DNA from: CAYRAV01 sp964422365
GTDB taxonomy: Bacteria > Bacillota > Clostridia > Lachnospirales > Lachnospiraceae
Assembly (NCBI GenBank): GCA_964422365.1
Contig: CAYRAV010000010.1
Span: 1 to 64,000 of the forward strand
Direction: 5' to 3'
DNA length: 64,000 nucleotides
The translations under genes were made by a program, and so were the position numbers. Below are positions 27,843 to 36,180 of this stretch, in pieces (within the stretch, counting starts at the first letter, position 1; each line of letters starts with the position of its first letter). The notes under the pieces are model-generated. The model did no database searches. It worked only from the letters and a program-made list of their open reading frames with translations, and had not been told where the DNA came from.

Positions 27843-27877
27843 TTTTAAGAAAAAATAAAAAAAATTAAAAAAAAGTG

Positions 27878-27906
27878 TTGACTTTAGGCTGGCTATAGTA
27901 TATAAT
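27878..27906 (+). promoter_or_regulatory. Promoter of the tRNA cluster
   Basis: TTGACT (27878-27883), exactly 17 bp, TATAAT (27901-27906), about 65 bp before tRNA-Pro. Near-consensus as expected for stable RNA. Confidence 0.85.
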
Positions 27907-27972
27907 CATTCTTGCGTTAAGGAAATAATGCAAAGTAGGCAATAGAGAATGTTGCTTTGGAAATCAGCACCT

Positions 27973-28047
27973 CGGGGTGTGGCTCAGTTTGGCTAGAGTG
28001 CCTGATTTGGGATCAGGAGGTCGCAGGTTCGAATCCTGTCACCCCGA
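27973..28047 (+). tRNA. tRNA-Pro (anticodon TGG)
   Basis: 75 nt. Acceptor CGGGGTG/CACCCCG, anticodon stem CCTGA/TCAGG with loop TTTGGGA, T-loop GTTCGAATCC. 3' CCA not encoded. Confidence 0.96.
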
Positions 28048-28099
28048 TTAGATAGCCTTAGGTTATCAGATAAAATTTCATTATGTAACATGAAAATGT

Positions 28100-28170
28100 G
28101 CGGGTGTAGTTCAATGGTAGAACACTAGCCTTCCAAGCTAGATACGTGGGTTCGATTCCCATCACCCGCT
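28100..28170 (+). tRNA. tRNA-Gly (anticodon TCC)
   Basis: 71 nt. Acceptor GCGGGTG/CACCCGC, anticodon loop CTTCCAA between CTAGC and GCTAG. 3' CCA not encoded. Confidence 0.96.
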
Positions 28171-28199
28171 TAAGTCATGAAAAAATGTTTCAGACTTAT

Positions 28200-28273
28200 G
28201 TGCTAGTAGCTCAGCTGGATAGAGCATCGGCCTTCTAAGCCGGTTGTCGGGGGTTCGAATCCCTTCTGGCACA
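28200..28273 (+). tRNA. tRNA-Arg (anticodon TCT)
   Basis: 74 nt. Acceptor GTGCTAG/CTGGCAC (one G-U pair), anticodon loop CTTCTAA. Confidence 0.95.
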
Positions 28274-28306
28274 TTTTACCACAAAGTATAAAACCTAAGT
28301 GGACAT

Positions 28307-28381
28307 GGTGGGTATAGCGCAGCTGGTTAGCGCACCAGATTGTGGCTCTGGGGGTCAAGGGTTCGAATCCCTTTATCCACC
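28307..28381 (+). tRNA. tRNA-His (anticodon GTG)
   Basis: 75 nt including the extra 5' G typical of tRNA-His. Anticodon stem CCAGA/TCTGG with loop TTGTGGC. Confidence 0.95.
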
Positions 28382-28410
28382 TTCAGCAAATGAGATGCTG
28401 AAGAGTATTT

Positions 28411-28482
28411 AGGGCTATCGCCAAGCGGTAAGGCACAGCACTTTGACTGCTGCAGTCGCTGGTTCGAATCCAGCTAGCCCTG
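28411..28482 (+). tRNA. tRNA-Gln (anticodon TTG)
   Basis: 72 nt. Acceptor AGGGCTA/TAGCCCT, anticodon loop CTTTGAC between CAGCA and TGCTG. Confidence 0.95.
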
Positions 28483-28510
28483 TTTGAAGTGCTATACTTC
28501 AACTGTAGAT

Positions 28511-28583
28511 GGGATATTAGCTCAGTCGGTAGAGCACTTGACTTTTAATCAAGTTGTCCGGGGTTCGAATCCCCGATGTCTCA
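28511..28583 (+). tRNA. tRNA-Lys (anticodon TTT)
   Basis: 73 nt. Acceptor GGGATAT/ATGTCTC with two wobble pairs, anticodon stem CTTGA/TCAAG with loop CTTTTAA. Confidence 0.94.
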
Positions 28584-28586
28584 GTT

Positions 28587-28616
28587 ATCCCAAGTGATTG
28601 GGATTTCATTTTTTTA
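28587..28616 (+). terminator. Hairpin with T run between tRNA-Lys and tRNA-Leu
   Basis: ATCCCAA-GTGA-TTGGGAT followed by TTCATTTTTTT. It looks like an intrinsic terminator inside the tRNA cluster. Confidence 0.7.
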
Positions 28617-28619
28617 TAG

Positions 28620-28699
28620 GCGGATGTGGCGGAACTGGCAGACGCGCTAGACTTAGGATCTAGTGGGAGACCGTGCAGGTTCGATTCCTGTCATCCGCA
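28620..28699 (+). tRNA. tRNA-Leu (anticodon TAG)
   Basis: 80 nt, class II with a short variable arm. Acceptor GCGGATG/CATCCGC, anticodon stem CTAGA/TCTAG with loop CTTAGGA. Confidence 0.95.
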
Positions 28700-28710
28700 C
28701 GGATGAATGG

Positions 28711-28750
28711 CTTCAAGGCTTTTAGTGAAAGGCTTGAAGTTATTTTTTTT
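28711..28750 (+). terminator. Terminator of the tRNA cluster
   Basis: CTTCAAGGCTTT pairs with AAAGGCTTGAAG (one mismatch), followed by a run of eight T. Confidence 0.85.
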
Positions 28751-29375
28751 GTGCCATTTTTCAACTTTTCTGAAAGGTCCTTTGTAATGTATCTGTAGCA
28801 GTAAATACTGTACTGATAGTACAAATACCACTGAATATAACTATTAAGATATCCTATGTACTGATAGGAAAATACTTCTTTCTCTTTTTTGGATATCCTT
28901 TGGTTGCTGGTTTTACAGATTTGCTTGTATCACAAAGCACTTTGAAACTCTATAGGCCAATCATTTATTCAAAATTAAGAAAGAACCTTTTTGAAGGAGG
29001 TTGACATGGTAAATTGTGAATGATATCATTAACTTGGTATTCGTTATAATAGGAATATACCCATATAATAAATATAATAGTTCAGCCATGCCATTCATAG
29101 CTTATTTTCAGTGCAAAGCACATCGATTGCGGTATGCCCGAATGGGTATCATTTCCCGGAATGTACTATGTATTACAAAAAATTACAGCTCAGTCTGGTA
29201 AATGATTCATGTCGGGCATCCGCCCTAATAGAAACAATTGTTTCTGCATGGCTGAACTGCTGCAAATAATTTAGGGAAAATCAAATGGAAGTTGTGAAAA
29301 GAGAACAACATTATTTTTCGAGGAAATACAAAGACTTGAAAAAATGTAATAAAATGAAAGTAGGATACAGATAAA
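28751..29375. other. Gap between tRNA cluster and D,D-carboxypeptidase
   Basis: Contains the family-2 element at 29079-29258. No other gene or clear site; the remaining sequence is AT-rich. Confidence 0.6.
29079..29258 (+). mobile_element. Family-2 palindromic element, copy 2
   Basis: 180 bp with perfect 13-bp inverted ends AGTTCAGCCATGC and GCATGGCTGAACT. The right half matches the copy at 19549-19730 (GGGCATCCGCCCTAATAGAA), while the left half holds a segment (ATCGATTGCGGTATGCCCGA) also found in copy C of family 1 and, inverted, near 59470-59495. Confidence 0.8.
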
Positions 29376-30425
29376 ATGAATGAAAAGAGAAAAAGAGAAA
29401 ATCAAAAGAAAAAGAGAAAAATAATCGGAGTTTTTGCAGTAATTGGTGTAGCAGCAGTAATTGCTATTGTATGTATTATATTAAAGGTCACTGGAAATAG
29501 ACAGGATCTCTCTCAGGGAGATTTGTATCAGGGAGAAGTTAATACGGCGCAGCCAGAAGAAGAGAAAGTAACTGAGACACCAGAGCCAACCAAAGAGCCG
29601 TGGTCTTTTGCAGCAGAGTCTACTGAAGATACAGAGAAGTTTCCCAAAAGTGTAGTAAGTTCTAATGGTGTGCTGATTGATGTGGAAAATGGTGTGATTC
29701 TTGCCCAGAAGGGTGCAAAGAAAAAGATATATCCGGCATCCATGACAAAGATTTTAACAGTGTTAGTGGCAGCAGAACATGTTACAGAAGAACAGATGGA
29801 AGACAAAGTGCCTATAACAATAGAGATAACCGATTATTGTTATGTGAATGGGTGTAGCAGTGTAGGATTTGCAAAAAATGAGAAAGTGCCGGTAAAAGAT
29901 TTGTTTTATGGTACCATTCTTCCTTCTGGAGCGGATGCAGCATTGGGATTGGCGAATTATGTTGCTGGTTCCCATGAGGAATTTGTAAAACTGATGAATG
30001 AAAAGATTGAAGAGTTAGGACTTGCGGATACTACACATTTTACCAATTGCGTGGGAATATATAATGACGATCACTACAGTACTGCTTATGATATGGCAGT
30101 CATATTAAAGGCAGCATCAGAAAATGAATTATGTCAAAAGGTTTTGAATGCCAGAACATATACAACAACAGCGACTAAGAAGCATAAAGAAGGAATTGTA
30201 ATATCCAACTTATTTTTGCGAAGAATTGAGGATAAAGATACCAAAGGCGAAGTGCTGTATGCGAAGACTGGATTTGTAAACCAGTCCGGAAATTGTGCTG
30301 CTAGTATGGCAAGTGATGGGGATGGAAAACCGTATATTTGTGTAACAGTCGGCTCAAGCAGTAGTTGGAGATGCATTTATGACCACGTGGATTTGTATCA
30401 GACGTTCTTGCCAGACAAAGAGTAA
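29376..30425 (+). CDS. D-alanyl-D-alanine carboxypeptidase (peptidase S11)
   Basis: 349 residues. A cytosolic Lys/Arg-rich start and one membrane helix (about 17-37) are followed by a Pro/Glu/Thr linker and the penicillin-binding catalytic domain (about 85-345). Active-site motifs: SMTK (about 122-125), SGA in LPSGADAALG in place of the usual SGN, and KTG in YAKTGFVNQSG. It trims the terminal D-Ala of peptidoglycan outside the membrane. The SGA variant is noteworthy, but the fold and other motifs are intact. No dedicated ribosome site beyond AGGATAC is obvious. Confidence 0.9.
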   Translation: MNEKRKRENQKKKRKIIGVFAVIGVAAVIAIVCIILKVTGNRQDLSQGDLYQGEVNTAQPEEEKVTETPEPTKEPWSFAAESTEDTEKFPKSVVSSNGVLIDVENGVILAQKGAKKKIYPASMTKILTVLVAAEHVTEEQMEDKVPITIEITDYCYVNGCSSVGFAKNEKVPVKDLFYGTILPSGADAALGLANYVAGSHEEFVKLMNEKIEELGLADTTHFTNCVGIYNDDHYSTAYDMAVILKAASENELCQKVLNARTYTTTATKKHKEGIVISNLFLRRIEDKDTKGEVLYAKTGFVNQSGNCAASMASDGDGKPYICVTVGSSSSWRCIYDHVDLYQTFLPDKE

Positions 30426-30620
30426 ATGAAGAAACTGTTATAAGGGAAAAAGATATATGTTATTATGAAGGAACAAATAAGATTTTTTTCAAAGAGAGAA
30501 GATAGAAATGCAGTTTTTTATGCGAGGAAGATGCATATGTCATTGCAATCCAATTAGGCATGTGCTGTAAATTTAGCACTGTTGGTAACGGCAAACCAGA
30601 ATTTAGAGGAGGTAATGTAT

Positions 30621-31238
30621 ATGGCTAATCCTTGGGAGGAAATATCATTATCTGATTACGAGAACCACATGAAATTAGATTCAGTTATGCAATTACAGAC
30701 TATGAATCAAATGATGAGAGGGCAGTTTAATGCTTATCATGTTCATTCGGCTATGATTTTGGGAATTGCTGGCGGTAATGGTCTGGAACATATTGACATG
30801 AACAAATTCAAAAAAGTATATGGTATTGATATTAACGAAGAGTATTTAAAGGCAGTTAAGGAAAGATATTCAAATATTTCCAATATATTGGAATGCATAC
30901 AATTAAATCTAATTGAAGAAACAGATAAACTTCCAAAAGCAGAATTATTGATTGCCAATTTATTAATTGAATACATTGGATATGATTGTTTCCAAAAAGC
31001 AGTTGAACAAGTACAACCAAAATATGTGTCAGGCATTATTCAAATTAATATAGAGGATAGTTGGGTATCCGACTCTCCATATATCCATGTATTTGATAAT
31101 CTTGATAGAGTTCATCATCAAATGGAAGAAAGTTCATTGATTCAAATTTTAAAAGGCATTGGATATAAACTGATAAAACAGCTAGAAAACCCATTACCAA
31201 ATGGAAAAAAGTTAGTTCAATTAGACTTTGAACGTTAG
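30621..31238 (+). CDS. Class I SAM-dependent methyltransferase
   Basis: 205 residues from the ATG at 30621 (GAGGAGGT 7 bp upstream; ATG 30615 would be too close). Motif I is ILGIAGGNGLEHI (about 46-60), followed by the acidic strand end VYGIDINEEYL; the NLLIEYIGYDCF region fits motif IV. Substrate unknown. It stands alone with its own terminator. Confidence 0.85.
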   Translation: MANPWEEISLSDYENHMKLDSVMQLQTMNQMMRGQFNAYHVHSAMILGIAGGNGLEHIDMNKFKKVYGIDINEEYLKAVKERYSNISNILECIQLNLIEETDKLPKAELLIANLLIEYIGYDCFQKAVEQVQPKYVSGIIQINIEDSWVSDSPYIHVFDNLDRVHHQMEESSLIQILKGIGYKLIKQLENPLPNGKKLVQLDFER

Positions 31239-31291
31239 ATTCCAGTTTGTGTAATTCAAAATGAAATATCAATTACTAACAAAGCAGAATT

Positions 31292-31331
31292 AAACAGCGG
31301 TAAACCTATTGTGGGTTTACCACTGTTTTTT
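31292..31331 (+). terminator. Terminator after the methyltransferase
   Basis: AAACAGCGGTAAACC pairs with GGGTTTACCACTGTTT, followed by T6. Confidence 0.88.
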
Positions 31332-31341
31332 ATGTGTGGAC

Positions 31342-31548
31342 TTATGTCAATACATTGGACACAAAAAGTTGAACTTTTTTATGCAGCATGAACAGCTTCG
31401 TCTTCAAGCTGTTGGGGCATCTTATATCAAAGTATCCAAGTGCACTGTGAATTCTTTTACGGTTATACCAGAATTCTATATACTCAAAGATGGCTGTTTT
31501 TGCCTTTTCATAGTCTTGGTATTCATGAAGGTATTTCTCTTTCTTTTT
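31342..31548 (-). pseudogene. IS3-family transposase (OrfB) C-terminal relic
   Basis: 69 codons ending in TAA at 31342. The read-out YLHEYQDYEKAKTAIFEYIE then FWYNRKRIHSALGYFDI is the classic C-terminus of the IS3/IS150 integrase core (final part of the DDE domain). A stop codon and a frameshift lie immediately upstream near 31546-31560 (a shifted LKKE is readable). There is no N-terminal part, so it is a dead fragment. It lies just beyond the 3' end of the ABC exporter genes. Confidence 0.85.
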
Positions 31549-31718
31549 TCAGTCTGAAGGTTTACTGATATATACCTTTCTTGGTGCATATTTCACCGTA
31601 AGTACCTCTTATCTGAATTTTTGAAATGCTAAAAATCCAGATGAAGAGGCGGGGAGCAGCAACGCATATCGAAAACAATATGGCAACAAATAATCATTAT
31701 TCAATATATATCATTTCA

Positions 31719-32543
31719 TCATCTTCTCCCTCTTGTTCTTCCTTGGATTTCCGCAAGATTTACTTTTTTGAACTTGTAAACACAAAGGGCAAAAAATATT
31801 ACACCTATTGTTAAAACAAAAATCCATGTAATAGCAGGGGTTATTGTTACACCTCCAAATTGATATGCCACACCTTGGCTTACAAGCTCTTCTGTTGACA
31901 AGCCTTTCATTCCAAGAGCCGCATATCTGAAAGCACCCGTCAAATACGTTAATGGATTTATATATACAAATACCTGCAAAAATCGGGGTATCATGAATGT
32001 TGGTATATATGCCCCAGATAAAAACATTGCAGGAAATATTACCATAGATGAAATCATCTGAAAATTTGTCTGGTTTTTGGAAACTAAAGATAAAAACAAT
32101 GCTATAGCCGACAAAACAATACCTGTAGGTATCATAAGCAAAACCATGAGAAAAAAGCCAGAAATTGTTGTGCGAAATCCGAACGGAATCCCTATTATTA
32201 AGATAAAAACACCCTGTATGGCTGCAAGCAATGCCGCAGACAGAATATTTCCAATAGCTATATTTTTCCTGTCAACTGGGGCTACAATAATTTCTTTCAT
32301 AAAACCTGATGCAATATCTGTAAGCACCGCAGTAGAATTGTTAAGCACACCTTGAAAAACAATCATAACAGCAATTCCTGCTATCAGATAATTTATGGGG
32401 GTTTCAATCCCATCAGCCGATTTCATGGCAAATGTACAAGTAAAAAGCATAAACAGCGGCATAATAAGTGTGCCAGCCAAACGTCCTGTATCTCCCCAAA
32501 ATGCTGTTAAATTTCTTCTTAAAATTGCTCTAATCGCTCTCAT
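31719..32543 (-). CDS. ABC-2 type transporter permease
   Basis: 274 residues with six membrane segments and the ABC-2 signature AMFLSGAYIPTFMIPRFLQV and YINPLTYLTGAFRYAALG. It starts with AAAGGAGCG upstream and lies 2 bp after the ATPase gene, so both form one exporter (DrrAB-like). It is controlled with the MarR gene upstream. Substrate is likely a drug or lipid-like compound (family-level inference). Confidence 0.92.
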   Translation of the reverse strand: MRAIRAILRRNLTAFWGDTGRLAGTLIMPLFMLFTCTFAMKSADGIETPINYLIAGIAVMIVFQGVLNNSTAVLTDIASGFMKEIIVAPVDRKNIAIGNILSAALLAAIQGVFILIIGIPFGFRTTISGFFLMVLLMIPTGIVLSAIALFLSLVSKNQTNFQMISSMVIFPAMFLSGAYIPTFMIPRFLQVFVYINPLTYLTGAFRYAALGMKGLSTEELVSQGVAYQFGGVTITPAITWIFVLTIGVIFFALCVYKFKKVNLAEIQGRTRGRR

Positions 32544-32545
32544 AT

Positions 32546-33460
32546 TTATACGCTCCTTTCAACTACGTTTAAAAATACGTCATTTAACGTTCCATGCTTG
32601 AATTCAAAATCATAAATAATGCCCTTTAAACGCCATAAAATATCTATAGCCTGCTCTGAATCCCCCACTTCAACACGAAGTTTATCGCCAAACGGATAAT
32701 AAGCAAGCTGTCTGTTATCAAGGCAGGACTTTGCTTTGGGTTCGTCAATGCAGGAAATATCAAGAACCGTGCGAGTGTATTTTTGCTTCAGATTTGTAGG
32801 CGTATTCATTGCAGTAATCTTTCCATTTTGCATAACCGCCATATGGTTGCAGACCTCCGCTTCTTCCATATAGTGGGTGGTAAGAAAAATAGTAGTCCCT
32901 TCTTTCTCTTGCAGTTCTCTTATATATTTCCATATATTTTCCCTGCTTTTGGGATCAAGACCTGTTGTCGGTTCATCAAGAAACAGGACTTTGGGATTGT
33001 GAAGCATTCCTCTTGCAATCTCCACCCGCCGTTTCATGCCTCCCGAAAGCCCAGGTATCATAGCCTTTTTATAGTCCGATAAATCAACCAGTTTCAGGAC
33101 AGAATCAATGCAGTCATCGACTTCTTTTGTGGGAATATTGTAAAAATCACAATGAAGACGGAGGGTTTGTTCCACTGTCATTTTTCCATCCAGAGTCATG
33201 TCCTGAAACACTACACCGATGTCTTTTCGGACTTTGTCCTGTTCTAAACTTACATCATGCCCGTTTATAAACACTTCTCCACTTGTTTTAGGAAGGATTG
33301 TACACAGGGTGTTTATTGTAGTGCTTTTGCCTGCACCGTTCGGACCTACGAACCCAAAAATCTCCCCCTCATAAACATCAAAAGATATGTTTTTTACTGC
33401 CTCAAAATTTCCATAGCTTTTTGAAAAATTTCTTACTTCAATCATCGCTTTATTCTTCAT
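32546..33460 (-). CDS. ABC transporter ATP-binding protein (DrrA-like)
   Basis: 304 residues. Walker A GPNGAGKST, signature LSGGMKRRVEIARG, Walker B VLFLDEPTTGLD, H-loop FLTTHYMEEAE. The C-terminal about 80 residues match DrrA-type exporters. ATG at 33460 follows AAAAGGAG. Second gene of a leftward MarR-ATPase-permease operon; a 13-bp operator copy lies in its upstream gap. Confidence 0.95.
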   Translation of the reverse strand: MKNKAMIEVRNFSKSYGNFEAVKNISFDVYEGEIFGFVGPNGAGKSTTINTLCTILPKTSGEVFINGHDVSLEQDKVRKDIGVVFQDMTLDGKMTVEQTLRLHCDFYNIPTKEVDDCIDSVLKLVDLSDYKKAMIPGLSGGMKRRVEIARGMLHNPKVLFLDEPTTGLDPKSRENIWKYIRELQEKEGTTIFLTTHYMEEAEVCNHMAVMQNGKITAMNTPTNLKQKYTRTVLDISCIDEPKAKSCLDNRQLAYYPFGDKLRVEVGDSEQAIDILWRLKGIIYDFEFKHGTLNDVFLNVVERSV

Positions 33461-33483
33461 CGTTCATTCTCCTTTTAATATTA

Positions 33484-33540
33484 CTAATTCTATTAGCAAT
33501 ATTGGCTTTAAATAAGCCCACAGCTCTTGCTGTGAGCTTA
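33484..33540 (-). promoter_or_regulatory. Operator copy and hairpin between marR and the ABC genes
   Basis: CTAATTCTATTAG at 33484-33496 is identical to the sequence at 33988-34000 in the MarR promoter. A 12-bp stem (TAAGCCCACAGC 33513-33524 with GCTGTGAGCTTA 33529-33540) begins at the marR stop codon and may act as a weak terminator or stability element. Confidence 0.65.
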
Positions 33541-33963
33541 CCGCCAGATAATGCTTAGTTCCATAAGTTTCTTTTGAATACGGACATATGTCTTTGCGTC
33601 ATCCTCCCCTAAAGCCTCCAGCATTTTTTTTGTTGACAGCAGCAATGCAGCTTTCCGTTCTTCCACAAGGCTTATACCTGTTTCTGTAAGCTCAACAATT
33701 GTCTGCCTGCTGTCTGACGGGTCAGGGGTTCTCGTTATGAGTTCCCGTTTTTCAAGGGATTTCAATATTGATGCAATCCGTGCCGATGTAAGCATTAAGG
33801 CTTTGCTTAAATCTTTTGGATAAGCCTTATTTCCATTTGCCGCCAGAAAATTCAAGGTGAAAGCTTCTCCATGCATCATTTGTGCCCGCTCTTTATCCAT
33901 TTTCATTTGCGGCATATTTGCCCGTAAATCAATTAACTGATTAGCTAAATCTGTATAATCCAT
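33538..33963 (-). CDS. MarR-family transcriptional regulator (ABC exporter operon)
   Basis: 141 residues. Winged helix with KALMLTSARIASILKSLEK as recognition helix region and RTPDPSDSRQTIVELTETG as wing. Start after GCGAGGTG. It is the first gene of the leftward operon with a DrrAB-type exporter. Two copies of a shared 13-bp operator, one at its own promoter and one before the ATPase gene, indicate that it regulates both. Confidence 0.93.
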   Translation of the reverse strand: MDYTDLANQLIDLRANMPQMKMDKERAQMMHGEAFTLNFLAANGNKAYPKDLSKALMLTSARIASILKSLEKRELITRTPDPSDSRQTIVELTETGISLVEERKAALLLSTKKMLEALGEDDAKTYVRIQKKLMELSIIWR

Positions 33964-33975
33964 TTCATCACCTCG

Positions 33976-34031
33976 CTAACAGAATTGCTAATTCTATTAG
34001 GTATAATAATATATGGTATGCCATATGTCAA
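33976..34031 (-). promoter_or_regulatory. MarR promoter with palindromic operator
   Basis: On the minus strand: TTGACA (34031-34026), 17-bp spacer, TATTAT (34008-34003), then a 25-bp near-palindrome (CTAACAGAATTGCTAATTCT... at 33976-34000) covering the start point. The spacer also has a near-palindrome ATATGGTATGCCATAT. Confidence 0.75.
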
Positions 34032-34122
34032 GCACTTTAATAAAAAAATTTTTGTTTAGATAAAGTTTTGTTTAAAAGCTTGTGCTTACACATTTTTTCT
34101 TGAGTTTGTGCCTATGTCATAA

Positions 34123-34150
34123 TACCCCTGCGGTTGCAAACGCAGGGGGA
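34123..34150 (+). terminator. Perfect GC-rich hairpin
   Basis: CCCCTGCG-GTTGCAAA-CGCAGGGG, directly before a short reading frame at 34179-34292 (37 codons, start MNVINDGFKDRQFHIEGY, with AGGAGATG upstream). The hairpin has no T run. The short frame may be a truncated gene start; I cannot name it. Confidence 0.5.
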
Positions 34151-34178
34151 AGGACTGAACTTTAGGAGATGTGAGTAA

Positions 34179-34292
34179 ATGAATGTAATTAATGATGGAT
34201 TTAAGGACAGACAATTTCATATTGAGGGCTATCTGCAAATGGCATCTGCGGAACAGAGAGTATGCAGAAGTGTCCGCCCATCAGAGGATTAG
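34179..34292 (+). other. Short reading frame, possible gene-start fragment
   Basis: 37 codons from ATG 34179 with TAGGAGATG about 6 bp upstream. The composition (MNVINDGFKDRQF) looks protein-like, not repeat-derived. It may be the truncated N-terminus of an older gene; no family recognised. Confidence 0.3.
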
Positions 34293-34513
34293 GGAATCAA
34301 ATATCTTTGTTGTAAAAATGGTATTTCCGAAGAAGGTGGATAAAAATGAAAAATAGGTTATGAATGACGTAGTTGAACAGTGGCAAATAAGGTATTATAA
34401 TATAGTTGAATGGTAACAAATAAGTGGGATATGGGAGGAAAGAGTGAAAGAATTTGATAAATTTTTCGCAACTTGTTTGTGCCTTGAGCGAAGCGAAAGG
34501 AATGATGACAATA

Positions 34514-35848
34514 ATGAAAGATTTAACGAAAGGAAATGTGTTAAAATTAGTGATTGCATTTGCCATACCAATTGGACTGGGAAATATATTTCAATTGTTA
34601 TATAGTCTGGCAGATACAAGAATTGTGGGGAGTTTTTTAGGAGATGACATTCTGGCAGCAGTTGGTGCTACAAACTCCTTAAATTCTATGATTATCGGTT
34701 TTCTACTTGGAATGACCAATGGATTTTCCATTATTGTGGCAAGAAGGTTTGGGGAAAAGAAAGAGGAGGAGTTAAAGAAGGCAGTGGCTGCAACACTGGC
34801 ACTTGGCATTATGGTATCGGTTATATTTACAGTGGCAAGTGTTGTGTTTTTGCCACAAATATTAAGGCTGTTAAATACACCAGAGAATCTGATTTCATAT
34901 TCTTATACTTATTTTCGTGTGATTTTGCTGGGGATGACTGCATCAATGCTTTATAATGCTGTGTCCGGCTTATTAAGAGCGATTGGAGATACCATTACAC
35001 CTTTGTGCTTTTTGGCATTGTCAACAATATGTAATGTAGTGTTGGACATTCTTATGATTGGTGTATTCCATCAGGGAGTATTTGGTGCTGCTGTAGCAAC
35101 TGTAATTTCACAGAGTTTGTCGTTCGTACTATGCTTTGTCTATATGTGGATACGCTATCCGCTGCTACGGGTACAGAAGCATCATTTTGCTATTTCAGCC
35201 AAATTATTGGGAGAAATGTTTCAGATTGGCTGTTCGATGGGATTTATGATTTCTTTTGTGAATATAGGTTCTGTGGCATTACAGATGGCGATTAATACGT
35301 TTGGTGATTCTATTATTGTTGCTCATACAGCGGCAAGAAAAATATCTGATTTTTTTATGATGCCATTTCTTGTATTTGGTGTTGCAATGGCAACTTTTTG
35401 TGGACAGAATCTAGGAGCAGGGAAAATTGACCGTATTAAAAAAGGGCTGCGTCAGGTCATATTGTTTAATTGGGGCTGGTGTGGATTGGTATTGCTTATG
35501 GCATATACTGTGGCACCATTTTTTATACAGGCAGTAACAGGAACCAATGACACAGTTACAATTGAAACAGGGGCATTATACCTGAGGGTAAATACAATCC
35601 TTTATTTTGTTTGTGCAGTAATTATTGTGCTTAGAAATGCCATGCAGGGAATCGGTGATAGTGTTACACCTATTGTTTCAAGCTTTTTAGAACTGGCAAC
35701 AAAAGTACTGGTGGCAGTCTTACTGGCACCAAAGCTTGGGTATTGGGCAATTATCATAGCTGAACCAGTCAGTTGGGTTATCATGGTAATTCCGCTGCTT
35801 GTGCAGATTGGGAGAAACCCTTTATTAAGACAGAAAAAATCATCATAG
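34514..35848 (+). CDS. MATE-family multidrug efflux transporter
   Basis: 444 residues from the ATG at 34514 (start MKDLTKGNVLKLVIAFAIPI is the usual family start; earlier in-frame ATGs add a non-conserved extension). Twelve hydrophobic segments; the DTRIVGSFLGDDILAAVGAT and GMTNGFSIIVARRFGEKKEE signatures are clear, repeated in the second half (GVAMATFCGQNLGAGKIDRI). Na+/H+-coupled drug export. It differs in sequence from the MATE at 4199-5533 and has no adjacent regulator except the divergent MarR operon. Confidence 0.93.
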   Translation: MKDLTKGNVLKLVIAFAIPIGLGNIFQLLYSLADTRIVGSFLGDDILAAVGATNSLNSMIIGFLLGMTNGFSIIVARRFGEKKEEELKKAVAATLALGIMVSVIFTVASVVFLPQILRLLNTPENLISYSYTYFRVILLGMTASMLYNAVSGLLRAIGDTITPLCFLALSTICNVVLDILMIGVFHQGVFGAAVATVISQSLSFVLCFVYMWIRYPLLRVQKHHFAISAKLLGEMFQIGCSMGFMISFVNIGSVALQMAINTFGDSIIVAHTAARKISDFFMMPFLVFGVAMATFCGQNLGAGKIDRIKKGLRQVILFNWGWCGLVLLMAYTVAPFFIQAVTGTNDTVTIETGALYLRVNTILYFVCAVIIVLRNAMQGIGDSVTPIVSSFLELATKVLVAVLLAPKLGYWAIIIAEPVSWVIMVIPLLVQIGRNPLLRQKKSS

Positions 35849-36090
35849 TGACAGAAAAAATGGAATATTATCACTATTGTATCATTTCTATTTGCCTGAA
35901 TTCATATTGTGATTAATCCAGATCTACAGATATATAGATGATATGAAATATGAGTGAGACAGTACACTATTGTAGCAGCATATCAATAAGATGTTCCATT
36001 GGGCAAAAAAAGGATTGTGGATAAATTGTAATTATATGAAAAAATGGGACGCATAAATATAAAAAGAGCACAACATAATGATAAAATACA

Positions 36091-36119
36091 TTGATAACTG
36101 TGGTGATAAGTGGTAAAAT
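36091..36119 (+). promoter_or_regulatory. Promoter of the binding-protein/chemoreceptor operon
   Basis: TTGATA (36091-36096), 17 bp, TAAAAT (36114-36119), 62 bp before the start codon. The remaining gap 35849-36090 shows nothing else. Confidence 0.6.
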
Positions 36120-36180
36120 TATATTAAAAATGGGAAAGTAAATGTAACTATTAACCAAAAAAGAAAAGGAGGAAATGTCA

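Noticed and set aside
29016..29201. 61-codon reading frame
   Set aside because: Also inside or overlapping a family-2 element; composition is not protein-like.
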